Below are positions 8,001-15,500 of a DNA stretch of 37,916 nt, piece by piece. Origin of the DNA: Parvularculaceae bacterium (GTDB lineage: Bacteria; Pseudomonadota; Alphaproteobacteria; Caulobacterales; Parvularculaceae); assembly GCA_028284065.1 (NCBI GenBank), contig JANQSJ010000018.1, positions 74,367-112,282 of the forward strand. Reading direction: 5' to 3'. Within the stretch, counting starts at the first letter, position 1, and each line of letters begins with the position of its first letter. The position numbers were made by a program, and so were the translations under genes. Below the pieces are notes generated by a model. That model ran no database searches. It was not told the origin of the DNA and was given only the letters and a program-made list of their open reading frames with translations.

Positions 8001-9063
8001 TTCGACGCAAGCGACGGTCTATTCAATTGACGAGACAATGGAAGACGGATGGGTCGCATTTGCGACGCAAACGTCAGGCGTCGCCCTTTGGCGCACTGAT
8101 GCGTTGGTTCCCGAAAGCTCAGTGGGCGAAATGACGCCCGACATCATAAACCCACTGCCGTCGGAAGGGGCCGCGCTATCGCTCGTGTTTGATCATTCCG
8201 GTGGCTATGGCCTGCGGCTCGCTGTCGGTGCAAATGATGGGTCAGTCTATATTTATCGGTTCAGTCAAGAAACCAAAAAATGGGAGCACAAATTAACGGG
8301 TAAAACCGAATCGGCGATCATCAGCCTGAGTTTTCTTCAGAATGGAAAATTCCTCTTGGCACGGTCCCGAGGCGGGCAAGTGTCGTTATTCTCCGCGGAC
8401 CCGGAAAGCGCCGAGGAACTCCGTGCGCTGGCGCCCGAAGGTGAAGCAGGCCGGACTGACGGTGAGATTTTGTCGATGTTCGAGGTTTATCGCTTCGACC
8501 CGGATCAAACGGAAACATCTGGCTGGGCGGATTGGCGGTTCGCTGTGCATCCCAACGAGCTGGAGTTTTCGCTTATAAATAAACGCGACGAGTTGATGCG
8601 ATTTCCGATCCCCGACGTCACTGGGGACGGCCGGCAGCTCGCGAAAGCTTATTGTCTTTTCATGCCGTATCGATATCGAGAATTGTCGGAAGATGAAGAA
8701 GAAAAATATCATATCATACCGCCTGCGCCTTTGTCGATGAGCGGTGTATTCATTACACTGATAAAAAATATTCGCGAATGGAGCGCGAAGAACATTGGAT
8801 CGGACGACGAGCAAAAAAAACGGCTCGGCCTTGATGATTTGCAGTCGTCCCAAGACAGTCGAGATTTATGTGCCGAGCGCGGGCTCCCCTCTTATAGCTT
8901 TGATGCCTATGCCCCTGATCCCAGGCCTTACAAGGCTTTTAAAGACTTTTTGTCGAAGGGTTTTCAATTCATCAGAGACACTACTGGCGACAAGGCCGCT
9001 CAGTTTTCTGCATGGTGGTCGTCGAATTTTGGCGAAGAATCAACGCCTGCGGCCGAGAGCTAG
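5071..9063 (+). CDS. Giant membrane-anchored protein with WD40-like strands
   Basis: A 1330-residue protein and first gene of the island cassette. Residues 1-45 are short and arginine-rich, 46-65 form one transmembrane helix (SLVILALLASVALFSQLL), and the rest should lie in the periplasm by the positive-inside rule. Residues 75-130 (RGLLTDQALSELQ, AAKLAFASMP, ILTSTILRQ) resemble the linker that follows the membrane helix in nSTAND or caspase proteins with C-terminal WD40 domains, but no NTPase or protease domain precedes it. Beta-propeller-like strands include GNLAVLDTGGNLEIWRRP (603-620), GTIIITSDDGNLFTWDKR (650-667), NGVIVGDSKGRIYIIGD (774-790), LRLAVGANDGSVYIYRF (about 1048-1066) and KFLLARSRGGQVSLF. 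The blades are degenerate, so the fold is inferred. The start has GGATCGGGG just upstream; an ATG at 5086 is an alternative. Likely role: sensor or scaffold for the proteases behind it. Confidence 0.8.
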   Translation: MSVGDMPLQLLGKVSHFLGMFRRWLLRAGSFIRAAITLTWRLATNLRSLVILALLASVALFSQLLDYQEKVLNRNRGLLTDQALSELQSSNYETAAKLAFASMPRRNLFGMTHEASSLSKDILTSTILRQIYYYNLQSISKYEVNKNKDWISIEDVELKNGLKVITGVEGFQATPEERENEEFTPFILRSSSLGDQPKYFRPSPIFKPESTVNVTNSLWFQQKSLKHCPGFDLNSNAGFGDAQFFPGKLNHIIYYFEREGRGYLGVCAVDAQGEAIKKADNSGQAEVFKQEIHLDFIRPGESLKIIHIPETSVVALSGWSGSMFLDTKTSQCALANRHQDSSPTISTQPTRPPALVGGPNDVMTWVSPGIPAVAIHMRADNRDRIQIFYVSDARREAKDGQAVKIGFGVFDPFVTEPNDADPEKERSRLPEKIEAGAGAIGLIQNGGAQDLLFTVLDRNGDAHLSHLTFDENSTLDWSECGSTLMLNPPNGDAANVLRNQTKQSSERPAKRIAFVKKWDRLVFGDFIGDVISRKFELMSVATDAEVVRAPSRPTSQSNSEIAEGDNTGFGVTQEIKLMENESFSIQSRGVEGVEKLAIGPTGNLAVLDTGGNLEIWRRPRSSFSREVRLPASRLGEDGARPSDIGFFKNGTIIITSDDGNLFTWDKRLSNRHRLLDGSDFESISRQNDEMSFTGTSFSALEYDDKGRLFASLSHGFLLRITPRDDAIEHGVLSAWFERGSKPDATIFDFEGASDAGDDRGNAVLGAVSRLPGQNGVIVGDSKGRIYIIGDPPADKNGVDNCAKFLEMPATPIGSSTERMNRSSGGVGSVFNSVIERLRKGEGDGSLAACEIVLDFDIGGVLGVELPEQTILLNTSKFRFEESGRTSDIRDDPRRGERKNRTLSFSPNGRTREVDIKLGKINPLVKPLPNSSLSVLADDREHKMLIASVAGASAQEPENGLLKISYDLAASNDDAQGASTQATVYSIDETMEDGWVAFATQTSGVALWRTDALVPESSVGEMTPDIINPLPSEGAALSLVFDHSGGYGLRLAVGANDGSVYIYRFSQETKKWEHKLTGKTESAIISLSFLQNGKFLLARSRGGQVSLFSADPESAEELRALAPEGEAGRTDGEILSMFEVYRFDPDQTETSGWADWRFAVHPNELEFSLINKRDELMRFPIPDVTGDGRQLAKAYCLFMPYRYRELSEDEEEKYHIIPPAPLSMSGVFITLIKNIREWSAKNIGSDDEQKKRLGLDDLQSSQDSRDLCAERGLPSYSFDAYAPDPRPYKAFKDFLSKGFQFIRDTTGDKAAQFSAWWSSNFGEESTPAAES

Positions 9064-9075
9064 GGGCGAGAGGCT

Positions 9076-12000
9076 ATGTTTCTGCAACTATCACGCGCTG
9101 CTCTCTTTTTGCTGCTCTGTTCAATTATTCTGATTTCATTGCGCGAACGGACCCTCGGTGCCGGCGCGCGCCTCAACGAAGGTCAGGCTCATAGCCATCA
9201 CTCAAGCGATGAGGTCGCGCATCTTATCGAACACCTGGAAATCTGGGGTAATGCGGACTTGCAAGCGGCAGGTCTGGAAATTGCGCTGGGCGCTGCAAGC
9301 GGCGGCGCATTGAGTATAAACCGAATGGCGGCGAAAGCGGCCATCAACGACATGTCTCGGGCCGGAACCGCCGCGGGAAGTACCGTCTGCCTTGACCATT
9401 CAAGAGCCAATTTCTTTGAATCGGCTTTGGCGGCTTTGCCGAGGAGCCTGCAAGTTGGCGGCGGGCGGCATGCCAGCTGCAACGCGGAAGTCATTCTTGA
9501 TTCAGCGCCCGAGAGCGGGGTTATCGCGGTCAAGGGAATTTCGTCCGCCCAGGAAGCGGTTTTCGTCGCGCGGGAGCTTGGCGGGTGCGGCAACATTGCG
9601 GATCGGTGGAGTTGCGCCGAGGAAATCGCCGCCCTCAACAACCTTACTGGCGTTGAAGATATCAACGCTTATGTTGAGGTCTATGCTGAACTTTCGGTAC
9701 CGGCCTCCATGCGGCGCTTGGAGGTCAGGATCAAGCGGGATTTGTTTGCGGACAAGGGGCTTGCCGTCAATATCATCAGCAATGCGGACATGCCAACGGA
9801 AGTGCCGTCTTTGACGCTACCTGTGCCCACACATTTGATCAAACGGGCGTCAGATAGTGATGGTCGGGACGGCGTTCATTCATCCTTGCTAGCAAACTCG
9901 GTGATACGGCAAGCGGGCGACGTGTCGCCGTGCGCCGCTCTCAATGAAAAAGATGATTGCGCGCATATAAACGAAAAAGCCCTCGAATTTATTGGCGCTG
10001 ATGCAAATCAGCTTGCAAAAATCAACAAAACTAAAAAGTTATTTTCTGTTGGGCTTATTGATGAAGACATCGATCCCTGGCATCGGGTTTTTTATACAGG
10101 TAAACGCGCTTTCGATGCCGACATCGACTGTGAGGACTTGAACTTGCTTCGTGTTTCCCAAATCCTAGGCCCGAATGACGCCGCCGGTGACCCAAAGCAG
10201 ATAGTGGACCTGAATTGTCCGTCTCAAAATTCAGAGGAAGAGTCTCCAACTAGTTATGTCAATGGCGGGTCGTCCGCGCCTGAGGAAAAGCCCAAGGCGG
10301 GTGAAATTTGGCACGAAACCAAAGGAGCATCGAGCAATCCACGATGGAAGGAGAATGCCCCAGAACACAGAAAGAAGGCGCATGCCACCATTATTGCGGG
10401 ATTGCTCGCGTCTTCAAGTCCGTCCGATGCGACAATAGACGCTGGCCTGTTGCCGGCTGCGAGGCTGGGCTTTGGCAAAATCGACGATGACAAAGACGAT
10501 AGTGCCTTTGTCGGCGAGTTGAAACGTGTCCGAAATCGATATCAGGTTGCGGGAGCTTCTGCAAATCCGGAGAATTTGTTCCAAGACGATTGGGATCCGC
10601 TTGTCTGGAATATAAGCATGGAAGAGTTTCGGTCGCCAAAATGGAATTATTTGGAATCTCAAGGCCAGCCGCCTGAAGTTAAATGTAAAGATAACGATTA
10701 TGCGTATAAGGATGCTTCTGGACGGATTTCATCAGGGCTTAAAGAAAGAGAAACAGGGCCTGTGACTGCCAGAAGCGTGATCGTCGCGGCCGCGGGAAAT
10801 TCCGGACGGATCGTGCACTGCCCGGCAAAGTGCAAAGTGCAGCCTGGTTGCGGGTTGGGTCTTGGTAATAATAATGGAAGTGCCTCCGAGCCATCTGATA
10901 TTTCTGTTGCGGCGCTCGCAAATGTGTCTCTGGGTGACCCAGAATTGGGCGAAAGGCGGCTGGTTCCGCTAAACTGTCTCGACCTGTATGAAGTGCAAGA
11001 TCGCTTTTTTGCAGACGACCCCGACCAGGACATGCCTAGACACTTGGGGTGCGGTCGCAAATTAGGCTGGGACTATACACCGCCGAATCCTGGTGGGTCA
11101 GGCGGCGAGGAGTTTAGCGGCGAGGATAGCGCCGACGTTGAGGAGAAAACAGACTGGAAGAAAAACAAACTTCAAAAATATCAAGAGACAATCCAAGAGA
11201 ATAGTCCACGTATTTATTTGCCCGACGAGTTGCTTATTTCAAATATCGGGCCTGTTTTTGATGTCGCGGCACCGGGTGTCCTGGTTGGGCCTGGGCCGGG
11301 CGGGGCCTATATGATGGGTGTGGGCACGTCTTTTGCTGCGCCGTACGTTTCTCTCCTCGCGGCCAAACTTTACGAACGAGCTGGTGAGACAGCCTTCAAA
11401 GGCGCCTATGAGGAAAAGTTCACGAATGGGTCGTGCAAAGGAAACAGCGAATCGACCGATAAGCTGCCCAAAAGGCCTAGAAAATTTGATTACACGAGTG
11501 ATCAAATTAAAGAACGGCATTATGATCAGCAGAGTTACAGGCGTCTTGTTAAAGACCGTGTTCTCTATACATCCGATCTCGACGGCGACGCTTACTATGA
11601 GTGGTTGATATCGGAAAAATTTGATGATCAAAGTGACGCCGACGAGCAGATCTGGAAAACAAACCTGTTGAGTCAGTTTGGGGTCGTCAACTTTTCAAAG
11701 GCTCTGGCTCCCACGACTTCTCTGACTAAAGATCATTTATGCGTGCGCGACGGCGCGAGCGGTCGGGCAGAGTGCTTTAAGCCTGGCGAATTCGAGGCAG
11801 TATCGATGGCGCGCGGAAAGATACGCCGCCGCGGCGAGCGTAAACCCCAATATCCAGTTCTGATCTTTGAAGACGGGCGTCTGACGTCGATGGAGGCCCT
11901 TGCCAGAGCCAAAAAAAATAGTGGCGTAAACTATATCCCTAAATCCGCGGACGGGGAACAAAGGGCGTGGGAGCCTTTTGAATTATCGCCTGTGACAACT

Positions 12001-12387
12001 GAGGGCTGGTTGCATGGTCACTTCCTCATAATGTTGAGAGACCTTCGCCGTATCCGATGGATGGGCGTTGATGATGACGGTGCTAACCGTTTTCGGCTTG
12101 TATTCGTTGATCCGATGAATGAAGGGCGGCTTACCCAGGTTCTTGGTGCGAAACTGATTGACCCTGATGACCTCAACCCAGGGCAGCAGGAATTCATAAA
12201 GGAAAAATTGGGTGCGTGGGACGCAGATGAAACAGAAGGGGAAAAACAGTCCGATTATTGGCCGATCGATGGATTCCCGCTGCTCAACGATGCAGGTAAT
12301 CATATTAAAGCGACTTTGGCATTCTCGCAATTGGGGGATTTCATTTCAAGCATGGATGCGGGGTGCGAGGTGTCACACGTGAATTAG
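9076..12387 (+). CDS. Large exported subtilisin-like serine protease (S8)
   Basis: A 1103-residue protein starting 12 bases after the previous stop, with GAGAGG before the ATG. A signal peptide or anchor occupies residues 8-22 (AALFLLLCSIILISL). Residues 30-310 match nothing recognised and could be a pro-region or recognition domain. The S8 catalytic residues are all present: Asp329 in SVGLIDEDIDPWH, His436 in HATIIAGLLAS, oxyanion Asn575 in VIVAAAGNSGR, and Ser752 in GVGTSFAAPYVS, preceded by FDVAAPG (728-734). The Asp-His and Asn-Ser gaps are much larger than in subtilisin, so the core carries acidic, flexible insertions (about 345-430 and 600-720). A further 330 residues follow the core. 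The mature part has 18 cysteines, an even number that fits disulfides in an oxidising compartment. The family is clear; substrates are unknown, with the neighbouring proteins as candidates. Confidence 0.9.
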   Translation: MFLQLSRAALFLLLCSIILISLRERTLGAGARLNEGQAHSHHSSDEVAHLIEHLEIWGNADLQAAGLEIALGAASGGALSINRMAAKAAINDMSRAGTAAGSTVCLDHSRANFFESALAALPRSLQVGGGRHASCNAEVILDSAPESGVIAVKGISSAQEAVFVARELGGCGNIADRWSCAEEIAALNNLTGVEDINAYVEVYAELSVPASMRRLEVRIKRDLFADKGLAVNIISNADMPTEVPSLTLPVPTHLIKRASDSDGRDGVHSSLLANSVIRQAGDVSPCAALNEKDDCAHINEKALEFIGADANQLAKINKTKKLFSVGLIDEDIDPWHRVFYTGKRAFDADIDCEDLNLLRVSQILGPNDAAGDPKQIVDLNCPSQNSEEESPTSYVNGGSSAPEEKPKAGEIWHETKGASSNPRWKENAPEHRKKAHATIIAGLLASSSPSDATIDAGLLPAARLGFGKIDDDKDDSAFVGELKRVRNRYQVAGASANPENLFQDDWDPLVWNISMEEFRSPKWNYLESQGQPPEVKCKDNDYAYKDASGRISSGLKERETGPVTARSVIVAAAGNSGRIVHCPAKCKVQPGCGLGLGNNNGSASEPSDISVAALANVSLGDPELGERRLVPLNCLDLYEVQDRFFADDPDQDMPRHLGCGRKLGWDYTPPNPGGSGGEEFSGEDSADVEEKTDWKKNKLQKYQETIQENSPRIYLPDELLISNIGPVFDVAAPGVLVGPGPGGAYMMGVGTSFAAPYVSLLAAKLYERAGETAFKGAYEEKFTNGSCKGNSESTDKLPKRPRKFDYTSDQIKERHYDQQSYRRLVKDRVLYTSDLDGDAYYEWLISEKFDDQSDADEQIWKTNLLSQFGVVNFSKALAPTTSLTKDHLCVRDGASGRAECFKPGEFEAVSMARGKIRRRGERKPQYPVLIFEDGRLTSMEALARAKKNSGVNYIPKSADGEQRAWEPFELSPVTTEGWLHGHFLIMLRDLRRIRWMGVDDDGANRFRLVFVDPMNEGRLTQVLGAKLIDPDDLNPGQQEFIKEKLGAWDADETEGEKQSDYWPIDGFPLLNDAGNHIKATLAFSQLGDFISSMDAGCEVSHVN

Positions 12388-12446
12388 TATGTCGTGGAAA
12401 GGTTTGGCGTTGGGGGTCGGGCGAGAATACGCAGGGAGAGACGTTC

Positions 12447-14027
12447 ATGTTTTTAGCGAATAAGAGGCTTCTGGCGGTTGCATCTTTGGCCGCCATATCG
12501 TCTTGGACCGGACTTCTTGCCGAAGCGCGGGCTGAAGAAAATTACTCGGCCTTGAATAGTGATTCTTTGCTTTTTCCCTTGGCCGCCCCGCAAGCCGAGC
12601 GGGAGTTTCCGGGAGGCAGTATTCGAAACGACGCGTTTTGGGACGAGGGTCGGCGTTTCCTTACCAGACAGGCGCGGATAAATTTTCACATTGAAGATTC
12701 AGCTGATGTAGCCTGCCCTAACGTTGATTCGGTGAAAAATCTGCGGGTCGCTTTTGAAGTCCTTGAACCGCCGGGGCCAGGCGTGAAAATGCTGATCCGT
12801 GGCGAGGATGGCAACAGTGAGCGGTCCTCTGACGAACTAGCGTCGGGCGAAAAAATTCTCGGTGATCGTGTAAGCGGCTCGTGGTTGGATATTGTTACGT
12901 ATAGAGACGATGGCGAACGACCGGCTGACACTGACCTTCCAAGAATCGCTTTAGTGGATGCAACGACATACGTACAAGCCGGTGAATGTGAGGATTCAAT
13001 TAGACAGGCTTCGTCAGGAAGCAGTATGATTTACGCGGAGTATTTCCCAAACGGGACGCTGAAACAAAAGTCGACATTTGCGCCTGATGCATTCAAGAGG
13101 GTGGCGCGCCTCGAAATCCCGAGTCGGTATAAGGGCCAGGCGGCTTATTCGTGCACTGGGTTCCTTGTCGGCAAGGATTTGTTGCTGACCGCCGCTCATT
13201 GCATAATGGGTGGAAAGATTAATCGTTCGGGCGATGTTGGGGCGTGCGGGGAAATTGAGATTGCTTTTGATGTCTTGATAGACGCCAAAGAGTTGCGACC
13301 GCCACCGTCGGGTCCGGTCAAATGTGAGCGAGTGCTCTTTCTCGGATGGCCTTATCCTGGCGCCGCTTCTGACAGAAATACTGTAAGCCCGTTTAGAACG
13401 TCAGCCGGTTCCCTAACGTCCTTTGTAAGGGAGCGAAAGGCGGTTGACATCGCGCTGCTCCGCATTGAGACGCCGCCCCGATTTAAGGGAGAGGAGCGTG
13501 GTTTTTTCGCTATTAGGCGAGGAATGTTAAATGACAAAGATGACGTATTTATGGTCCACCACGGAACGGGCCTGGTTGCGCAATGGCAAAGTCATCAGGC
13601 CACGACTGTCAACTGTGCGATCGAGCGAGACTGGACGCATCCGGATACTGGTCAAGAGATCAAAAATACCGAAGTGTATAATCGATGGAATATGGCGTAC
13701 AGGCCTGATGTAATGTTTGGTCATCGATGTGACACCACAGGCGGTAGTTCAGGTGCGCCGATCCTGCTGGATCCCGATACCGTCGCCGGTATCCACACAA
13801 ATGGAACGTGGCCCAGCATTGTGCTCAAGGGTTGTGAGCTCGAGGGGCGGACTTTGCCCTGCGAGGGGGATCAGGCAAAATGGGCGCGCAGAGACAAAAC
13901 CGATTTTGAGCAACGCGAAAAGAAATTCGCGAGTATGAATGATGGCTTCGACTCAGACGTAAATCGGGGGTATGATCTCCAGCCAGTTGCGCAACTTGTA
14001 AATAGTTTCGTCGATCACGCCAATTAG
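12447..14027 (+). CDS. Exported trypsin-like serine protease (S1)
   Basis: A 526-residue protein. The ATG at 12447 is chosen because GGGAGAG lies 6 bases upstream and a clear signal peptide follows (hydrophobic LLAVASLAAISS, likely cleavage after AEARA, residue 29); the frame is open further upstream but without these signs. Residues 30-215 are an unrecognised N-terminal domain. The S1 catalytic triad is complete: His251 in LLLTAAHC, Asp334 in KAVDIALLRI, Ser435 in TTGGSSGAPIL, followed by VAGIHTNG. The GGSSGAP form resembles V8/glutamyl-endopeptidase-like members. Ten cysteines fit disulfide bonding. It begins 59 bases after the subtilase stop, in the same operon. Two exported serine proteases of unrelated fold in a row suggest one may activate the other; this is not shown by the sequence. 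Confidence 0.92.
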   Translation: MFLANKRLLAVASLAAISSWTGLLAEARAEENYSALNSDSLLFPLAAPQAEREFPGGSIRNDAFWDEGRRFLTRQARINFHIEDSADVACPNVDSVKNLRVAFEVLEPPGPGVKMLIRGEDGNSERSSDELASGEKILGDRVSGSWLDIVTYRDDGERPADTDLPRIALVDATTYVQAGECEDSIRQASSGSSMIYAEYFPNGTLKQKSTFAPDAFKRVARLEIPSRYKGQAAYSCTGFLVGKDLLLTAAHCIMGGKINRSGDVGACGEIEIAFDVLIDAKELRPPPSGPVKCERVLFLGWPYPGAASDRNTVSPFRTSAGSLTSFVRERKAVDIALLRIETPPRFKGEERGFFAIRRGMLNDKDDVFMVHHGTGLVAQWQSHQATTVNCAIERDWTHPDTGQEIKNTEVYNRWNMAYRPDVMFGHRCDTTGGSSGAPILLDPDTVAGIHTNGTWPSIVLKGCELEGRTLPCEGDQAKWARRDKTDFEQREKKFASMNDGFDSDVNRGYDLQPVAQLVNSFVDHAN

Positions 14028-14047
14028 TTGTTAAGCGTCATGCCGTT

Positions 14048-14100
14048 TTTCCGTATGCGGAAAGAATGGGGGGGGGGTGTTTTCGACTTTCCGAAAAAAT
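14048..14100. promoter_or_regulatory. Hairpin and G10 tract between the S1 protease and lipoprotein genes
   Basis: The 91-base gap before the lipoprotein gene contains a perfect hairpin, TTTCCG-TATG-CGGAAA (14048-14063), then ten consecutive G (14068-14077), then a second TTTCCG copy followed by six A (about 14089-14098). The hairpin is not followed by a T run on the coding strand, so it is not a standard terminator. A 10-G run between hairpin and ribosome site is a candidate slippage site that could alter leader length. Confidence 0.55.
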
Positions 14101-14118
14101 AGCAGGGAGAGGCTTAAA

Positions 14119-14964
14119 ATGAAGAGACTGCTTTTGACGACCGCGCTTGGACTTGTCCTGTGTTCGTGCGAAGCGAACCCGGGGAAACAAGTTGGTAAAA
14201 CGCTGAAGGAGCGGGAAGAAATTCTTGAAGCGCAGCAGATAGATAAAGGCTTTCACTGTGATTTTGCGCCAAATGCGAGAGAAAATGTTGGCAGAGTTTA
14301 TCATATCTATGAAACAGAAAACGGGAGAGTGACGGATTCATTTCAGAACTGGAACTCCAAGTACACAATCGACGAGAACTTCCGGGTGGATACGGGTCGC
14401 GTTGCGGGAACTTACACGGGGTCTCTGACGGCGGGCGGGTTGCTCAATATGCTGAGCGTGGTTCCGGCGAACCTGGGCGTAAATGTGGATCGGTCGATGG
14501 CGACGACCGTGGTGTTGGAAGCAACCAACGAAAAAGCTGACGCCATGGAAAATACGAGTGAGATCCTCACCAGAGCGGTCGCAGAGGGGATGCCGTTAAA
14601 AGAGTGGTTGCTGTCGGTAGATGATAAAGAGCCCGGGACCTATGCTGTCGTAACGGAGTTTCGAAAAGCGGATGCGATCGAGTTGAAGATCAGTCGCGAT
14701 ATCAGTCGTGCATTTGGCGGTGACGCAAATTTCGAAAAGGTGGTAAAGGCAAGCGCGCAGTTCGAACTAAAGGGAACGAGTGAGACTGACTTTTCAATGG
14801 GTTCCGAAAGTTGGGGTGAGCCGCTCGCTTATTGCCGAAAACTCAAAGTCCTTGTGGAAACGGAATCAGGCGAAGTAAACGAAAGCGGTGTCCCGTCGAT
14901 GACGACTGAACTCGGGGACGATCTGCCAGGCGGCACGTTTACGTTTGTCCCCGAGACTGAATAG
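14119..14964 (+). CDS. Lipoprotein of unknown family
   Basis: A 281-residue protein, last gene of the cassette. The ATG at 14119 follows GGGAGAGG at good spacing, the same ribosome-site block (GCAGGGAGAG) used by the S1 protease gene. The N-terminus is a lipoprotein signal: MKRLLLTTALGLVL then the lipobox LCSC, giving lipid attachment at Cys17. Residue +2 is Glu, not the Asp that retains lipoproteins in the inner membrane, so outer-membrane sorting is plausible. The mature part has a charged helix (KTLKEREEILEAQQ), two more cysteines (HCDF and YCRK), and alternating strand-like and helical stretches such as YTGSLTAGGLLNML and VVKASAQFELKGTS. I do not recognise the fold. Context suggests a surface partner, substrate or inhibitor for the two proteases; these are guesses. 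Confidence 0.8.
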   Translation: MKRLLLTTALGLVLCSCEANPGKQVGKTLKEREEILEAQQIDKGFHCDFAPNARENVGRVYHIYETENGRVTDSFQNWNSKYTIDENFRVDTGRVAGTYTGSLTAGGLLNMLSVVPANLGVNVDRSMATTVVLEATNEKADAMENTSEILTRAVAEGMPLKEWLLSVDDKEPGTYAVVTEFRKADAIELKISRDISRAFGGDANFEKVVKASAQFELKGTSETDFSMGSESWGEPLAYCRKLKVLVETESGEVNESGVPSMTTELGDDLPGGTFTFVPETE

Positions 14965-15500
14965 TAAAATTCAGTTGGCGCGAACCGAGGCGGTTTGCCC
15001 GTCAGCTTGTATCAGAATTTCTTTTGCGTTTTGAGTAATGATGATTGCAAAAAGGGATGGCGAAAGACGGCAAGCTGTTACCTGTGCCGTGGAAACCAGA
15101 CGTTGTTGCTTCAAATTGTGGCTTAGCGTGAGACCGGCTTGTCGGGTCGCAACGCATTAGCGGCGTTAAACAGAACATCGGGCGGAGAACTCCCATCTCC
15201 CAGATCCTCGATGAGAACAAACACAGCAGGAGCGAAAATCACGGCCGCCCAGTGCTTCGTCGCCGCCCTAGTCGCCGTCTACAAAAGCTGCAACACCGGA
15301 GACCGTCCCGTCTCACAGTCTTCCTTTAAGACCACTCGTGCGCCTAGGCTTTCCAAGATTCGGCGATCGCGTCACAGTCAGTATGAAAAATTCGGCTGGC
15401 CGGTGTTCCTTCGACTAAGCCTAGTAAACGGGTCGGTACAAATGAGCGAGACAAAAATGAGACAACGGCTACCGTTTGCGCTGTAAGCCCTTGAAAGTAT
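14965..15500. other. Non-coding right end of the island
   Basis: No recognisable gene. Frames in both directions are short or lack ribosome sites and start codons in sensible places. Close to the tRNA are two GAGACAA copies (15448-15454 and 15459-15465), 11 bp apart, and a small palindrome AACGG-CTA-CCGTT (15464-15476). Short repeats about one helical turn apart beside a tRNA attachment site could be recombinase arm sites. An integrase remnant was looked for and not recognised. Confidence 0.5.

Larger units (their letters stand above)
2526..15500. mobile_element. Putative genomic island at tRNA-Pro(CGG)
   Basis: About 13 kb lies between the 37-nt tRNA-Pro 3' repeats at 2489-2525 and 15501-15537. 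The intact tRNA points its 3' end into the segment, as expected for integration at a tRNA. Inside, base composition drops: AT-rich stretches and codons are common between 5400 and 14000, unlike both flanks. Broken insertion sequences sit at the left edge and four cargo genes follow. No integrase gene is recognised, so the island seems fixed, moved by a recombinase in trans, or has lost its integrase to the insertion sequences. Confidence 0.7.

Noticed and set aside
14119-14964. Bacterial gasdermin as the last gene of the protease cassette
   Set aside because: Protease-gasdermin pairs are known, but this protein has a lipobox and signal peptide and no gasdermin-like features I can see; gasdermins are cytoplasmic before activation.
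15139-15486. Plus-strand open frame of 115 codons at the right end of the island
   Set aside because: No ribosome site, no recognised domain, basic and serine-rich composition; not accepted as a gene or integrase remnant.
2526-15500. CRISPR array or retron in the island
   Set aside because: No regularly spaced repeats, reverse transcriptase or Cas-like protein is present.
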